Source: Firmicutes bacterium UBA4882 (GTDB lineage Bacteria; Bacillota; UBA4882). From it: DNA of 32,834 bases. Below the pieces are notes generated by a model, which was given only the letters and a program-made list of their open reading frames with translations, searched no databases and had not been told where the DNA came from. Shown one piece after another: positions 22,039 through 29,949 of this stretch; the stretch's first letter is position 1, and each line of letters opens with the position of its first letter. The position numbers and the translations under genes are program-made. The stretch is taken from NCBI GenBank assembly GCA_002399265.1, contig DHDG01000042.1, positions 74,479 through 107,312 of the forward strand, written 5' to 3'.

Positions 22039-24255
22039 CTAACCTTTGGATTTGAACATATTTACGAACGCTGTCACCAGTTCCGGGTCGAACTGCGTGC
22101 CGGCTTTGCTTTCCAATTCGGCAATCGCTTCCGCCAGAGTCATGGCTTCGCGATAAGGACGATCATTGATCATCGCATCAAAAGCCTCAATAATTGCCAC
22201 GATGCGACATGGCTGAGGAATCGCCTCCCCTTCCAGCCCAAAGGGGTAACCACTGCCGTCCCAACATTCATGGTGCTTATTGATCCACTCCGCAATGGCA
22301 CTTAATTCGGGCGAAGCTTTGGCAATCCGATAGCCCTTTTCGCAATGTCTACGCATCTCTTCAATTTCTTCGGCTGTCAGAGGCTCATGTTTATGAAATA
22401 AATCATCGGGAACCCCGGAATTACCAATATCATGGAACTTCGCCAGCAGCTCAATATCGGCCGTCATTTTTTCAGACAACTGCAGCTCCTGACAGAATGC
22501 GGAGACCAGTTTCCTAATGTTTTCGGACTGCCCTTTCCCAGCTAAACCACGGTTTTCGACATTCTTCATCAAGGTCTGGATGATCTTTTTACGCGTTTCC
22601 GGACGACGCCTGAATTTTTCGCGATACATGAAATCGTCCGCCTCACGGATGATCGTCTTGAGGTTACGGGTGCCAAGCACTCCGGCTGAATACCCAAGTG
22701 ACAGACTGATCGGGATGCTCGAATCCTGGAGGTTGGCTTCCGCCACGGCCTGCCTGATATTCCTGCAAATTTGATAAATCTCGTCCTCACCAAGGCCAAT
22801 CATAATGGCGGCAAATTCATCGCCACCGGTTCTAGCTACCAAATCAGCCTGTTTGAGCGAGGCAGTCAGCAATTCAGCTGCTGTCTTAATCAACTGGTCG
22901 CCAGCTGCGTGTCCGAGCGAGTCATTGATGATTTTTAGCCCGTCAACATCACAGACAATTACTCCCACAAGTTTATTTTGTTCTCCAGCCAGGGAAGTGA
23001 TGAACTGCTCATACGAAGCCCGGTTATACATTCCGGTCAGGGAATCATGCATACTGAGATACTCCAGACGTTGTTCCATAATGCGACGTTCGGTAAAGTC
23101 GCGCGCAATTCCCTCAATGACAGTTATCTTACCGCCACTATCATAGATCGGTGTCAGGCGAAATTCCAACCAGATCGGATGACTGTCTTTGTGCTTCCAT
23201 TGCATCATATAAGGCTGCGCAATCGCATTTGAAAATTCCTTTTCCAATTCCGGTTCCATCAATATCTTAATGTAAGTCAGCAGTTGCATGTTGCGGCTGA
23301 GTTCATGCGGATGATAGCCAGTAATGGTAAAAGCGGCCGGACTGACATATTCGAAGCTTAGCTCCGGTGAAATCCGCACGCGAAAGATAATATCCGCCGC
23401 ATTTTCTGCCAAATGCCGAAAGCGCGCCTCACTTTCCGCCAAGGCCTGTTCCCGGCGGCGTTCCTCCGTCACATCACGAAACACCAAAACTGCTCCCACA
23501 ATACGTCCGTCGCGGCTGCGAATTGGGGCAACGCTGTCGGAAATAGGCCGCTCCAAACCGGTGCGGGTTATTAGTACATTATTCCTGGGTATAGTAATTG
23601 TGCTACCCTCAAGGATCGCCTTTTCGATCGGGCTTTCAGCAGGCTCACGAGTGTATTCGTCTAACACACGAAAAACTTCACTGAACGGCCGGCCTTCGGA
23701 ATCTTCCCTTCTCCATTCCGTCAGACTCTCGGCCGCACCATTCATTAGGGCAATTCGCCCGCTGGCGTCGGTAGCGACAACCCCATCCCCAATACTAGCA
23801 AGTGTGACAGCCAGCAGCTCATTCTCGGCGTGTATCTGCTGTATCATATGCTTCTCAACGGTGATATCTCTTGTAATGCATGATAATCCGCATGTATTCC
23901 CATCAGCATCCGGAATAATCGCCATGGTCAGGGCCACATCCATTGTAAGTCCGTCTTTTCGGACTTTGAGTGTGGCAAAATCGTTAATCTGCTCACCATT
24001 ACAGACGCGTTTCAGGAGTTCAGCAAATTCATCGGCCTTTTCGGCAGGTATGAGCTGAAAAACCGGTTTTCCGACAATTTCGGTGGCATTGTAGCCATAC
24101 ATATGCTCAGCACCCGCATTCCAGCTAGTAATTATTCCGGCGGGTGTAGTGCTGTAAATAGCATCGCTTGTAAATCTTACAATTGAAGCCAGCAACGATT
24201 CGTCAATCCGCTCCGAATTATCATTATTATTATCTTTTGCTTGTATGACGGCCAT
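22039..24255 (-). CDS. PAS-PAS-PAS-GGDEF-HD-GYP cyclic-di-GMP signalling protein
   Basis: A 738-residue cytoplasmic sensor with no membrane segment. Three PAS domains (about 20-135, 145-270 and 275-395) with PAC-like ends (CGLSCITRDIT, GAVLVFRDVTEERR, VIEGIARDFTERR) are followed by a diguanylate cyclase domain with intact TGGDEF (476-481) and an HD-GYP phosphodiesterase domain with H608-D609, HHECWDGSGYP (661-671) and RIVAIIEAFDAM. Both synthesis and breakdown of cyclic di-GMP look possible. The inhibitory I-site RxxD is changed to KQAD, so product feedback is probably weak. Start: ATG 24255 with GGGGGA 6-7 bases upstream is preferred; the frame stays open to a TTG at 24381 without a good SD. 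It diverges from the GPH transporter gene across about 190 bp. Confidence 0.93.
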   Translation of the reverse strand: MAVIQAKDNNNDNSERIDESLLASIVRFTSDAIYSTTPAGIITSWNAGAEHMYGYNATEIVGKPVFQLIPAEKADEFAELLKRVCNGEQINDFATLKVRKDGLTMDVALTMAIIPDADGNTCGLSCITRDITVEKHMIQQIHAENELLAVTLASIGDGVVATDASGRIALMNGAAESLTEWRREDSEGRPFSEVFRVLDEYTREPAESPIEKAILEGSTITIPRNNVLITRTGLERPISDSVAPIRSRDGRIVGAVLVFRDVTEERRREQALAESEARFRHLAENAADIIFRVRISPELSFEYVSPAAFTITGYHPHELSRNMQLLTYIKILMEPELEKEFSNAIAQPYMMQWKHKDSHPIWLEFRLTPIYDSGGKITVIEGIARDFTERRIMEQRLEYLSMHDSLTGMYNRASYEQFITSLAGEQNKLVGVIVCDVDGLKIINDSLGHAAGDQLIKTAAELLTASLKQADLVARTGGDEFAAIMIGLGEDEIYQICRNIRQAVAEANLQDSSIPISLSLGYSAGVLGTRNLKTIIREADDFMYREKFRRRPETRKKIIQTLMKNVENRGLAGKGQSENIRKLVSAFCQELQLSEKMTADIELLAKFHDIGNSGVPDDLFHKHEPLTAEEIEEMRRHCEKGYRIAKASPELSAIAEWINKHHECWDGSGYPFGLEGEAIPQPCRIVAIIEAFDAMINDRPYREAMTLAEAIAELESKAGTQFDPELVTAFVNMFKSKG

Positions 24256-24446
24256 AGTAAGTCCCCCTGATGGAAAGGCCTTTCGGATAGCGCGAATAAA
24301 ATCGTTTCGTGTTCTGGTTGTAGTATTGCTAGTTTCGACAAATGCCCCGGAAATCCTATGCCTATGTTGCATGATAATCAAGGAAAAGCTCTCTTTATGA
24401 AGAATAGATACTCGGATATTGTCCGAAATATGGAAGGAGGGGTATC

Positions 24447-25937
24447 TTGAAAAAAGACAAAGGCGCAGAACAAGAAGCGCCTAAATCGGAAAAACTATCT
24501 GCTTCTACCAAACTGGCCTTCGGCTTCGGCGATGTGTACGGCGGTGGCGCCATCCAGATTGTCAACTTCTTCTATCTCATCTTTTTGACGGATTATATTG
24601 GATTGCGACCGGCGTACGCTGGCATTATCTTTTTCATCGCCAGGGGTTGGGACGCGATTGCCGATCCACTGATGGGAGTAATCACGGACCGCACACGAAC
24701 GCGTTTCGGACGACGGCGCCCTTATTTTCTGGCTGCTACCGTACTCGTTTTTGTGTCATTTGTGCTGCTCTGGCTACCAATTAACCTCTCTGCCGAATGG
24801 ATGCGGTTCTTATATGCCCTGTTATCCTATCTTTTCTACTGTACCGTTATTACGATGACGCTCGTTCCTTATTGGGGTTTGGGCAGCGAACTGACCATGG
24901 ATTACAACGAGCGCACTTCTCTAATGCTTTATCGCATGGTTTTTTCGCTTTCCACCGCAGTCGCAGCTGCCGTGCTGCCCATGATGATTGTTAAGGCGTT
25001 TCCGAACCCCGGGACCGGCTATTTAGTCATGGCAATCTCTTTTGGTCTGTTTTTTTCTTTGCCATGGCCATTCATCTTCTTCAAGTGCAAAGAACGGCCA
25101 GAACTCCTTAAGCCACCCGAACCATGGTCTTTCCGCAAACTGTTTATTGATCCGCTGAAAATCAGGACCACCCGTATGTTAATCGGGCTCTATGTGGCGG
25201 CTTATGTGGCTGTAGACCTGCTATCAGTAATTTTTGTTTACTTTATGACCTATTACCTCGGCCGCGGCGATGCGAATTTTGTGCTGGGCACAGCTTTGAT
25301 TGTACAGGTTTTCACGATGCCGCTTTACGCGCTGCTCGCCAGAAAGCTGGGGAAAAGGTCGTCTTATCTAATTAGCCTGGTCATCTGGTCTTTCTTTATG
25401 GTTTTCATATGGTTTATCACCCCCGACTTGCCTTCATGGGTAATGTACGTGGTCGCCGCCGGAATTGGCTGTGGCATGGCGGGAGCAGTCTTCCTTCCGT
25501 GGGCCATGTTTCCTGATGTCGCTGATGTTGGAGAGTTTGTCTTCGGCGAGCGACGCGATGGCACTTTTAGTTCGTATATGACCTTCGCGCGTCAAGCGAC
25601 TACCGCCATAGCGACTACGCTTGTTTCTTTCGCTCTGGATCTGGCCGGGTACGTTAAGCCTTTGGTAGTAACAGTGGACGGTGTGATTCAGAGAATTAAT
25701 CAAGTCCAGCCAGAGGGGGTCATTACAACCATCCGGGTGATGCTGTCGTTCTCACCGCTGATCTTCCTGGCGTTAGGGATTTACCTCGCTGTGCGCTACC
25801 CGTTGAGCGAAAAAGTGCAGCAAAGGCTGCGCGGTTATCTCTCCTACATGAGAGGCGAGGCAAAAACCGCCAACCTTAACGCGCAAGAGCTCCAGGATCT
25901 ACACAAGAAACTAGTCGGCAGCGAGATCAGCAGGTAA
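24447..25937 (+). CDS. GPH-family (glycoside-pentoside-hexuronide):cation symporter
   Basis: A 496-residue membrane carrier of the GPH branch of the MFS superfamily. Visible: KLAFGFGDVYGGGAIQIVNFFYLIFLTDYIG at the N-terminus (split family block), the cytoplasmic loop DPLMGVITDRTRTRFGRRRPYF between segments 2 and 3, PYWGLGSELTMDYNERTSL, and a long hydrophilic tail after residue 465. About 12 hydrophobic segments. The start is TTG at 24447 with a very good SD, GGAGGGG, about 5 bases upstream. The family imports glycosides or hexuronides with H+ or Na+; no sugar enzyme is adjacent to narrow the substrate. It shares the TR-GRRRP loop with the truncated carrier at 1-1199. A strong terminator follows at 25995. 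Confidence 0.9.
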   Translation: MKKDKGAEQEAPKSEKLSASTKLAFGFGDVYGGGAIQIVNFFYLIFLTDYIGLRPAYAGIIFFIARGWDAIADPLMGVITDRTRTRFGRRRPYFLAATVLVFVSFVLLWLPINLSAEWMRFLYALLSYLFYCTVITMTLVPYWGLGSELTMDYNERTSLMLYRMVFSLSTAVAAAVLPMMIVKAFPNPGTGYLVMAISFGLFFSLPWPFIFFKCKERPELLKPPEPWSFRKLFIDPLKIRTTRMLIGLYVAAYVAVDLLSVIFVYFMTYYLGRGDANFVLGTALIVQVFTMPLYALLARKLGKRSSYLISLVIWSFFMVFIWFITPDLPSWVMYVVAAGIGCGMAGAVFLPWAMFPDVADVGEFVFGERRDGTFSSYMTFARQATTAIATTLVSFALDLAGYVKPLVVTVDGVIQRINQVQPEGVITTIRVMLSFSPLIFLALGIYLAVRYPLSEKVQQRLRGYLSYMRGEAKTANLNAQELQDLHKKLVGSEISR

Positions 25938-25994
25938 GACGTAAGCAATGCGCGAGTATGGCGCCAGTAAAGCGATAGTATGGCGCGATGAATA

Positions 25995-26045
25995 AAGACC
26001 AGACATGCGCAAGCACCGTTGCTTGACATGCCTGGTCTTTTGTTA
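25995..26045 (+). terminator. Intrinsic terminator after the GPH symporter gene
   Basis: AAGACCAG-A-CATG...CAAGC pairs with GCTTG-A-CATG-C-CTGGTCTT (near-perfect, with one mismatch and a small bulge) around a 6-base loop, followed by TTTTGTTATT. The opposite flank is AATAAAGACC, so it may also serve the convergent lipoprotein gene. Confidence 0.85.
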
Positions 26046-26080
26046 TTAGTGGTTTTGCAATTGGAGATCCACTTCTATTG

Positions 26081-26515
26081 CTATAACGCAATCCAGATCG
26101 GATTGATGTCCACGGAGTAGATCTTCCAACTGAAGGTTTCTGATTTGATGTAAATCAGTACCATCAAGATATCTCGTTCAGTCTCCGGTTTCTCTTTTTC
26201 CATAATGGTAAACTCATAAGTTACTGTTGCTGTTCCGCCATCCAGTTCGGTTACGGATTTCGGATCTCCAACTGTCACGTAGTTGGTCCACCATTCTTCC
26301 CGGGCCAGATCTGCGGCCGCCAGGTCGTTTGACATTTTTAGCCCGTTATAAGTGACTTCAGTGGTTAATCCATCCTTCAAAGCACTCTCATTCTGACCTT
26401 TCCACGCCGTGAAAAATTGGGCCGCTCTGCCAGCAATAGCCAGTTTATCAAGCATGCTACATCCTGTGGTAAATACTAGCAAGGAAACCAGCGCCAAAAG
26501 TATAACCTTTTTCAT
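26081..26515 (-). CDS. Lipoprotein of unknown function (NTF2-like size)
   Basis: A 144-residue protein that I cannot assign to a named family. The signal peptide MKKVILLALVSLLVFTTGC has its lipobox cysteine at residue 19, so the mature protein is anchored on the outside of the cytoplasmic membrane. The mature part reads as a helix-rich start (KLAIAGRAAQFFTAWKGQNE) and then alternating strands (TATVTYEFTIMEK, ILMVLIYIKSETFSWKIYSVD), a layout reminiscent of NTF2/DUF4878-type folds; this is a guess from pattern. The start ATG at 26515 has AGGAGGTG 6 bases upstream. It converges with the GPH symporter and shares the terminator at 25995-26045. It is separated from the next upstream gene on its strand by a terminator at 26689-26714, so it is probably its own unit. 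Confidence 0.8.
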   Translation of the reverse strand: MKKVILLALVSLLVFTTGCSMLDKLAIAGRAAQFFTAWKGQNESALKDGLTTEVTYNGLKMSNDLAAADLAREEWWTNYVTVGDPKSVTELDGGTATVTYEFTIMEKEKPETERDILMVLIYIKSETFSWKIYSVDINPIWIAL

Positions 26516-26688
26516 CAGGACACCTCCTCAAAAATATGGCCTTAGTAATGATCTTAGATGACTGCCATTATTTCGCCGTGATCTTTTTAAATCCTCTCCT
26601 TAGTAAATATATCGACTTAAATCGCGCGCTACTTGACATGTTGTGCGCTCGACCTAACAAACATCGCACATCGCGCTCCAAACTAACG

Positions 26689-26714
26689 AAAAGCGGGCAG
26701 GTTGCCCTGTCCGC
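26689..26714 (-). terminator. Intrinsic terminator after the PepSY-like gene
   Basis: Read on the minus strand: GCGGACAGG, GCAA tetraloop, CCTGCCCGC (9-bp stem with one mismatch) and then TTTT. It lies 26 bases beyond the TGA at 26740. The rest of 26516-26739 shows no gene or other signal. Confidence 0.7.
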
Positions 26715-26739
26715 CCCACCCATCCTCATCCTTTGTTCT

Positions 26740-27216
26740 TCAGTGTCGGCAATCCGCGCCACCAATCACGGCACCGGAAGCAACGTCAACAAACACTGTT
26801 TTCCAGGCTTCCGGATGCAGACCTTGAAAATAAAAGGTCACAACCCAGCAATCCAGATAGGGCGGCTCTTCAAGGGTTTCCTGCGCAGATGGCTGCGCCT
26901 GTTGTCCTTGCGTTTTCTGCCCATTTGCCTTCTGACCTTGCTCCCAGTAGTTATTAGCTGGCACCCAATAGCGCTCGATCCTGGCTGAAGTGATCTCGGC
27001 CGGTAACTCGCCGATGTTAGTGAGAAATTCCCGCGCAATCGCCTCGGCAGATTCTTTACTGGCTTCTGCTCCAGCCCCCGCGGCAGGCACAGTCTCCGCC
27101 CCGTTGTCGGGTAGCAACCCCACCACAATAATCGCACAGGCACCCAAAAGTACAATCAGCCCGCAGTTTAAGAAAAGCCACCAGCGATCGTCATGTCCAT
27201 GTCTGCGGATTTTCAT
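26740..27216 (-). CDS. Single-pass membrane protein with PepSY-like C-terminal region
   Basis: About 158 residues. A short basic N-terminus (KIRRHGHDDR) is followed by one membrane helix (LFLNCGLIVLLGACAIIVVGLL), so the rest lies outside the cell. After an Ala/Gly-rich stretch comes a helix with SAEAIAREFLTNIG and a strand-rich end (CWVVTFYFQGLHPEAWKTVFVDVASGAVIGG) that resembles PepSY/YpeB-type domains ending in VDxxTGxVIGG. A Gln/Gly/Lys-rich insert (EQGQKANGQKTQGQQAQ) splits the domain. Two ATGs are possible, 27222 and 27216; the latter has better spacing from GGAAGGGGG and is used here. Function unknown. A plus-strand reading over the same bases is judged a shadow. A terminator follows at 26689-26714. 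Confidence 0.75.
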   Translation of the reverse strand: MKIRRHGHDDRWWLFLNCGLIVLLGACAIIVVGLLPDNGAETVPAAGAGAEASKESAEAIAREFLTNIGELPAEITSARIERYWVPANNYWEQGQKANGQKTQGQQAQPSAQETLEEPPYLDCWVVTFYFQGLHPEAWKTVFVDVASGAVIGGADCRH

Positions 27217-27292
27217 GCGCATCCCCCTTCCGCCTACATGACATTGATCACTGTTTTGTCTCGCTTTCCTTCAATACTTCACTTCCAAAGTG

Positions 27293-28537
27293 CTACTTTT
27301 TTTCAGCGGCCCACAGACGCGCCAGATTAATAACGGTGGCGGTCGCCTTTTCCATCCATTGCACCGAAGCCCATTCGGTACGGCTGTGGAAATTGATCCC
27401 ACCCGTGAAAAGGTTGGGGCATGGCAGTCCCTGATAGGTCAGACGGGCACCGTCGGTGCCACCACGAATCGGCCGGTACTGCGCCTTCAGTCCGGTCTCT
27501 TCGATCGCTTTGGTGGCTAATTCCACCACTTTCGGATGCTGCTCGATAATTTTGCGCATATTTTGATAGCCACCGGTAGTCTCAATGGTCGCCTGGCAGC
27601 TGGGATAACGGGCTTCCAGGCTGTTGACCAGCGTCGACAATAACTTTTTCTTATCCTCAATGCCTTGATCATCAAAATCCCGCAACAATATCTGCAGACG
27701 GACCTCTTCCACATTGCCTTCGATTGAGTTTGGATGGATAAATCCCAGATAGCCGTCGGTCGTTTCCGGACGCATTACCGCCGGTACCGAGGCCACCAAT
27801 TCCGAGACCAAGTGTACTGCGTTTACCATCACATTTCTGGCAGTGCCGGTATGAGTGCTGACGCCTTTAATCACAACGGTGACATTTGCCGCATTGAAGT
27901 TTTCGTATTCCAGCTCCCCGGGAGCTGATCCATCAAGGGTATAGGCCACATCAGCGCCAAAACCGGTCACGTCAAAATGACCGATGCCGCTCCCGATTTC
28001 CTCATCCGGAGTAAAGGCAATCTTCAAATCGCCGTGTACCATGGAGGGGTCTTTGATCATCCGACAGACGGCTTCCATGATTTCAGCAACACCGGCTTTA
28101 TTATCAGCTCCCAGCAACGTTGAGCCGTCGGACGTGATAATGTCATGCCCAACCGCCTCAGCCAGCAGCGGGTTATCCGCGACTGCTACCCTGCCATGCG
28201 GCAAATGCAGGTCCCCGCCAGCGTATTTTTGATGGACCATCGGCTTAACATTCTTGCCCGGCACGCCGGGGACGGTATCCATATGCGCCAGAAAACCGAC
28301 TACCGGCCGACCTTTGCCCGCGTTGCCCGGCAGCAGTGCAGTCACAAAACCGAATTGATCGATCTTGACTTCTTGCAGCCCCAGCGTCTTGAGCTCATCG
28401 GCCAGCATCGCGGCCAGCTTATGCTGCCCGGGAGTGCTGGGAGTGACTCCCGTGTTTTCATCTGATTGCGTGTCAATCATGGCATACCTGATCAGTTTTT
28501 GCGCCAAACCTTCGTTAAGCAGTGTCTTTTGATCCAT
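27293..28537 (-). CDS. pepT: Peptidase T (tripeptide aminopeptidase)
   Basis: A 414-residue M20-family zinc peptidase that removes N-terminal residues from tripeptides in the cytoplasm. Visible: VVGFLAHMDTVPG with metal ligand H85; LGADNKAGVAEIMEA, the bridging Asp motif; FTPDEEIGSG with the catalytic and metal glutamates; HTGTARNVMVNA in the dimerisation lid; RGGTDGARLTYQGLPCPNLFTGG; and FHSRTEW at the end. The length fits E. coli PepT (about 408). The start ATG at 28537 is preferred, with AAGGTG 7 bases upstream. An in-frame ATG at 28558 adds 7 codons and overlaps this SD. It lies 43 bp after the methylase gene on the same strand and 76 bp before the PepSY-like gene, so these may be read together. 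Confidence 0.96.
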   Translation of the reverse strand: MDQKTLLNEGLAQKLIRYAMIDTQSDENTGVTPSTPGQHKLAAMLADELKTLGLQEVKIDQFGFVTALLPGNAGKGRPVVGFLAHMDTVPGVPGKNVKPMVHQKYAGGDLHLPHGRVAVADNPLLAEAVGHDIITSDGSTLLGADNKAGVAEIMEAVCRMIKDPSMVHGDLKIAFTPDEEIGSGIGHFDVTGFGADVAYTLDGSAPGELEYENFNAANVTVVIKGVSTHTGTARNVMVNAVHLVSELVASVPAVMRPETTDGYLGFIHPNSIEGNVEEVRLQILLRDFDDQGIEDKKKLLSTLVNSLEARYPSCQATIETTGGYQNMRKIIEQHPKVVELATKAIEETGLKAQYRPIRGGTDGARLTYQGLPCPNLFTGGINFHSRTEWASVQWMEKATATVINLARLWAAEKK

Positions 28538-28580
28538 GCGGTTCACCTTCCCGATCATATTTGATCAATATAATGTTTGA

Positions 28581-29450
28581 TCAATCCTTTTTCTTTAAGA
28601 TCACTATGTTCTGATGCGTGATGTTGGGCACAAAACTGCTGAGTACGGCGTAGGGCTTCAATGGTCTTTGAGTCACTTTGTTGCTCCAGATTTTGATCCC
28701 CTTGAAAAGAAAGCCTGCCGTCCGCATTACGTCAGCTACGCGCACGCCCAGTGGGATGTATTCGCCATTTTTATAGCGGTCACCGATAATGAGCACCAAA
28801 TAATGACTGGGCTTAAGCACTCTGGCGGCTGCCATGCCAAAGTCTTTCATCCGCAGATAAAATTCGTCAAAACTGCCGCTGTTACCGAAATCGCGATCGT
28901 CGTTATAGTTGAACATGTTGAAATTAGTTTCCCTGGCGAAACCGGTAGTGGCGTGGTCGCAGCCGTATGGCGGATCGGTAATGATGGCATCCACTGATTC
29001 CGAATCCAACTCAGACATTAGTGCCAGACAATCCCCTTCCTTCATGACACCGCTGATTGGCAGAAATTCTTGCGCTTGCTCGCAGCTACTGCGCCGAACC
29101 AGGGCATTATCCTGGACCACAAACTCCCGACTGATTTGACTATAAATGCGAATCCAATCCGGATTGATTTCATAGCCAAGCGCGCGCCTGCCCGCCAGAG
29201 CTGCGCCTAATAAAGTACCGCCCACACCAGCGAAAGGATCCAAAACCAACTCGTCCCTTTTGGTGAAGAAACGGATAATATCTGCCATCAATTCGGGCGG
29301 TTTCATGGCACCGTGCGCCTTGCGCAAACCGTGCGTAGCGTCCACCGCATACGCAGTCAGATAGAGTGAATCAGTCCAATAAAGCCATTCCGAACCGCTG
29401 AGATTATTCAATAGATTCCGTCGGCGCGCCAAACAATCACCAACCCGCAA
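28581..29450 (-). CDS. DNA (N4-cytosine or N6-adenine) methyltransferase, solitary
   Basis: A 289-residue AdoMet-dependent amino-methyltransferase. The AdoMet-binding motif I is LDPFAGVGGTLLGAALAG (70-87) with GYEINPDW, preceded by KPPELMADIIRFF. The catalytic motif IV is TDPPYG (158-163), and GMAAARVLKPSHYLVLIIGD follows. Both motif order and spacing indicate a small DNA methylase without an obvious target-recognition domain; the target base and sequence cannot be read. No restriction endonuclease is next to it, so it is an orphan here. The start TTG at 29450 has AGGTG about 6 bases upstream; the product begins LRVGDCLARRRN. It could in principle act on RNA, since Trm11-like proteins share motifs, but TDPPYG with KPPELM favours DNA. 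Confidence 0.82.
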   Translation of the reverse strand: MRVGDCLARRRNLLNNLSGSEWLYWTDSLYLTAYAVDATHGLRKAHGAMKPPELMADIIRFFTKRDELVLDPFAGVGGTLLGAALAGRRALGYEINPDWIRIYSQISREFVVQDNALVRRSSCEQAQEFLPISGVMKEGDCLALMSELDSESVDAIITDPPYGCDHATTGFARETNFNMFNYNDDRDFGNSGSFDEFYLRMKDFGMAAARVLKPSHYLVLIIGDRYKNGEYIPLGVRVADVMRTAGFLFKGIKIWSNKVTQRPLKPYAVLSSFVPNITHQNIVILKKKD

Positions 29451-29519
29451 TTTTTCACCTGCTGCTTAGCATCTTTCGCCATCTGGCTAATACTTCCTCT
29501 GCAAAACTCCAAAAATACC

Positions 29520-29548
29520 TTGACATCTCGTGCCCAGACAAGTAAAAT
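29520..29548 (+). promoter_or_regulatory. Near-consensus sigma-A promoter
   Basis: TTGACA (29520-29525, perfect -35), a 17-base spacer, then TAAAAT (29543-29548, five of six bases). Transcription should start near 29555 on the plus strand. The next open frame downstream begins only at 29727, after an intrinsic terminator at 29646-29668. Confidence 0.75.
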
Positions 29549-29554
29549 AAACTT

Positions 29555-29668
29555 TAATTACATCTGCTAAAGTGTTAAATTGCAGAAGTAATAATACCAA
29601 CTCCTCCCATTGTCCGGGTTTGGCCGCCCGGACTCCGATCAGCATGGACCCGCGCAGGGTCCTTTTTT
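29555..29668 (+). ncRNA. Candidate small RNA, about 114 nt, with C-rich anti-SD-like stretch
   Basis: Seen: a near-consensus promoter ends at 29548. The transcript would contain a weak hairpin (TCTGC/GCAGA), an unpaired-looking CTCCTCCC (29601-29608), a 7-bp perfect hairpin GTCCGGG/CCCGGAC (29612-29618 with 29627-29633) and a terminator hairpin with six Ts (29646-29668). No SD-plus-ORF fits inside on the plus strand. Known: Firmicute regulatory RNAs such as FsrA and RoxS/RsaE use exposed C-rich stretches to block ribosome-binding sites. Inferred: this could be a trans-acting sRNA. The alternative is an attenuator leader for the coat genes beginning at 29727. Confidence 0.5.
29646..29668 (+). 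terminator. Intrinsic terminator of the candidate small RNA
   Basis: GGACCC (29646-29651), GCGCA loop, GGGTCC (29657-29662), then TTTTTT. The reverse strand lacks a T-run, so it acts on plus-strand transcription. Confidence 0.85.
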
Positions 29669-29726
29669 GTTGCCTTTTATTTGCGCTCGATTGGGGCATC
29701 CTATCTGATTGAAAGGCGGTGAAAAA

Positions 29727-29921
29727 ATGTCACAACTGAATCAGATGGAGCTGCAGAACCTCAGACACCTGATCGGCACTGAAATTGTCAAAGCCCGCAA
29801 GTTTCAGGACTATTCGCAGCAAGCCAGCGACCAGGCTTTGAAAAACTATTTTTCCCAACAGGCCACTCAGGCTCAGCGCGATGCTGATACCATCATGAGT
29901 TTTCTACAAGAAACCCATTAA
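29727..29921 (+). CDS. Small CotF-like spore protein
   Basis: A 64-residue, Gln-rich, all-helical protein, MSQLNQMELQNLRHLIG followed by a helix with KFQDYSQQASDQALKNYF and a final QRDADTIMSFL. It resembles the small helical coat/ferritin-like proteins that accompany CotF-family genes in spore-forming Clostridia. Assignment rests on this pattern and on the adjacent CotF gene. The start ATG at 29727 follows AAAGGCGGTG 5-6 bases upstream; an in-frame TTG at 29709 would place the SD inside the gene and is not used. It is 28 bp before the next coat gene with its own SD, so both form a short operon ended by the terminator at 30346. Mother-cell expression during sporulation is expected from the family, but no clear sigma-E/K box was found. 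Confidence 0.75.
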   Translation: MSQLNQMELQNLRHLIGTEIVKARKFQDYSQQASDQALKNYFSQQATQAQRDADTIMSFLQETH

Positions 29922-29949
29922 GCCAATTAATGTGAAGAGGAGGCAAATC

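Noticed and set aside
26536..26988. Plus-strand open frame of 150 codons overlapping the PepSY-like gene
   Set aside because: The minus-strand gene has a membrane helix, a PepSY-like end, an SD and a matching terminator; the plus reading has none of these.
29487..29699. Minus-strand open frame of 70 codons over the small-RNA candidate
   Set aside because: It reads through the terminator hairpin, has no credible SD and looks non-conserved in composition.
29691..29710. Sigma-G-like -10 (CATCCTA) before the coat genes
   Set aside because: No matching -35 at the right distance, and it would place the start almost on the SD.
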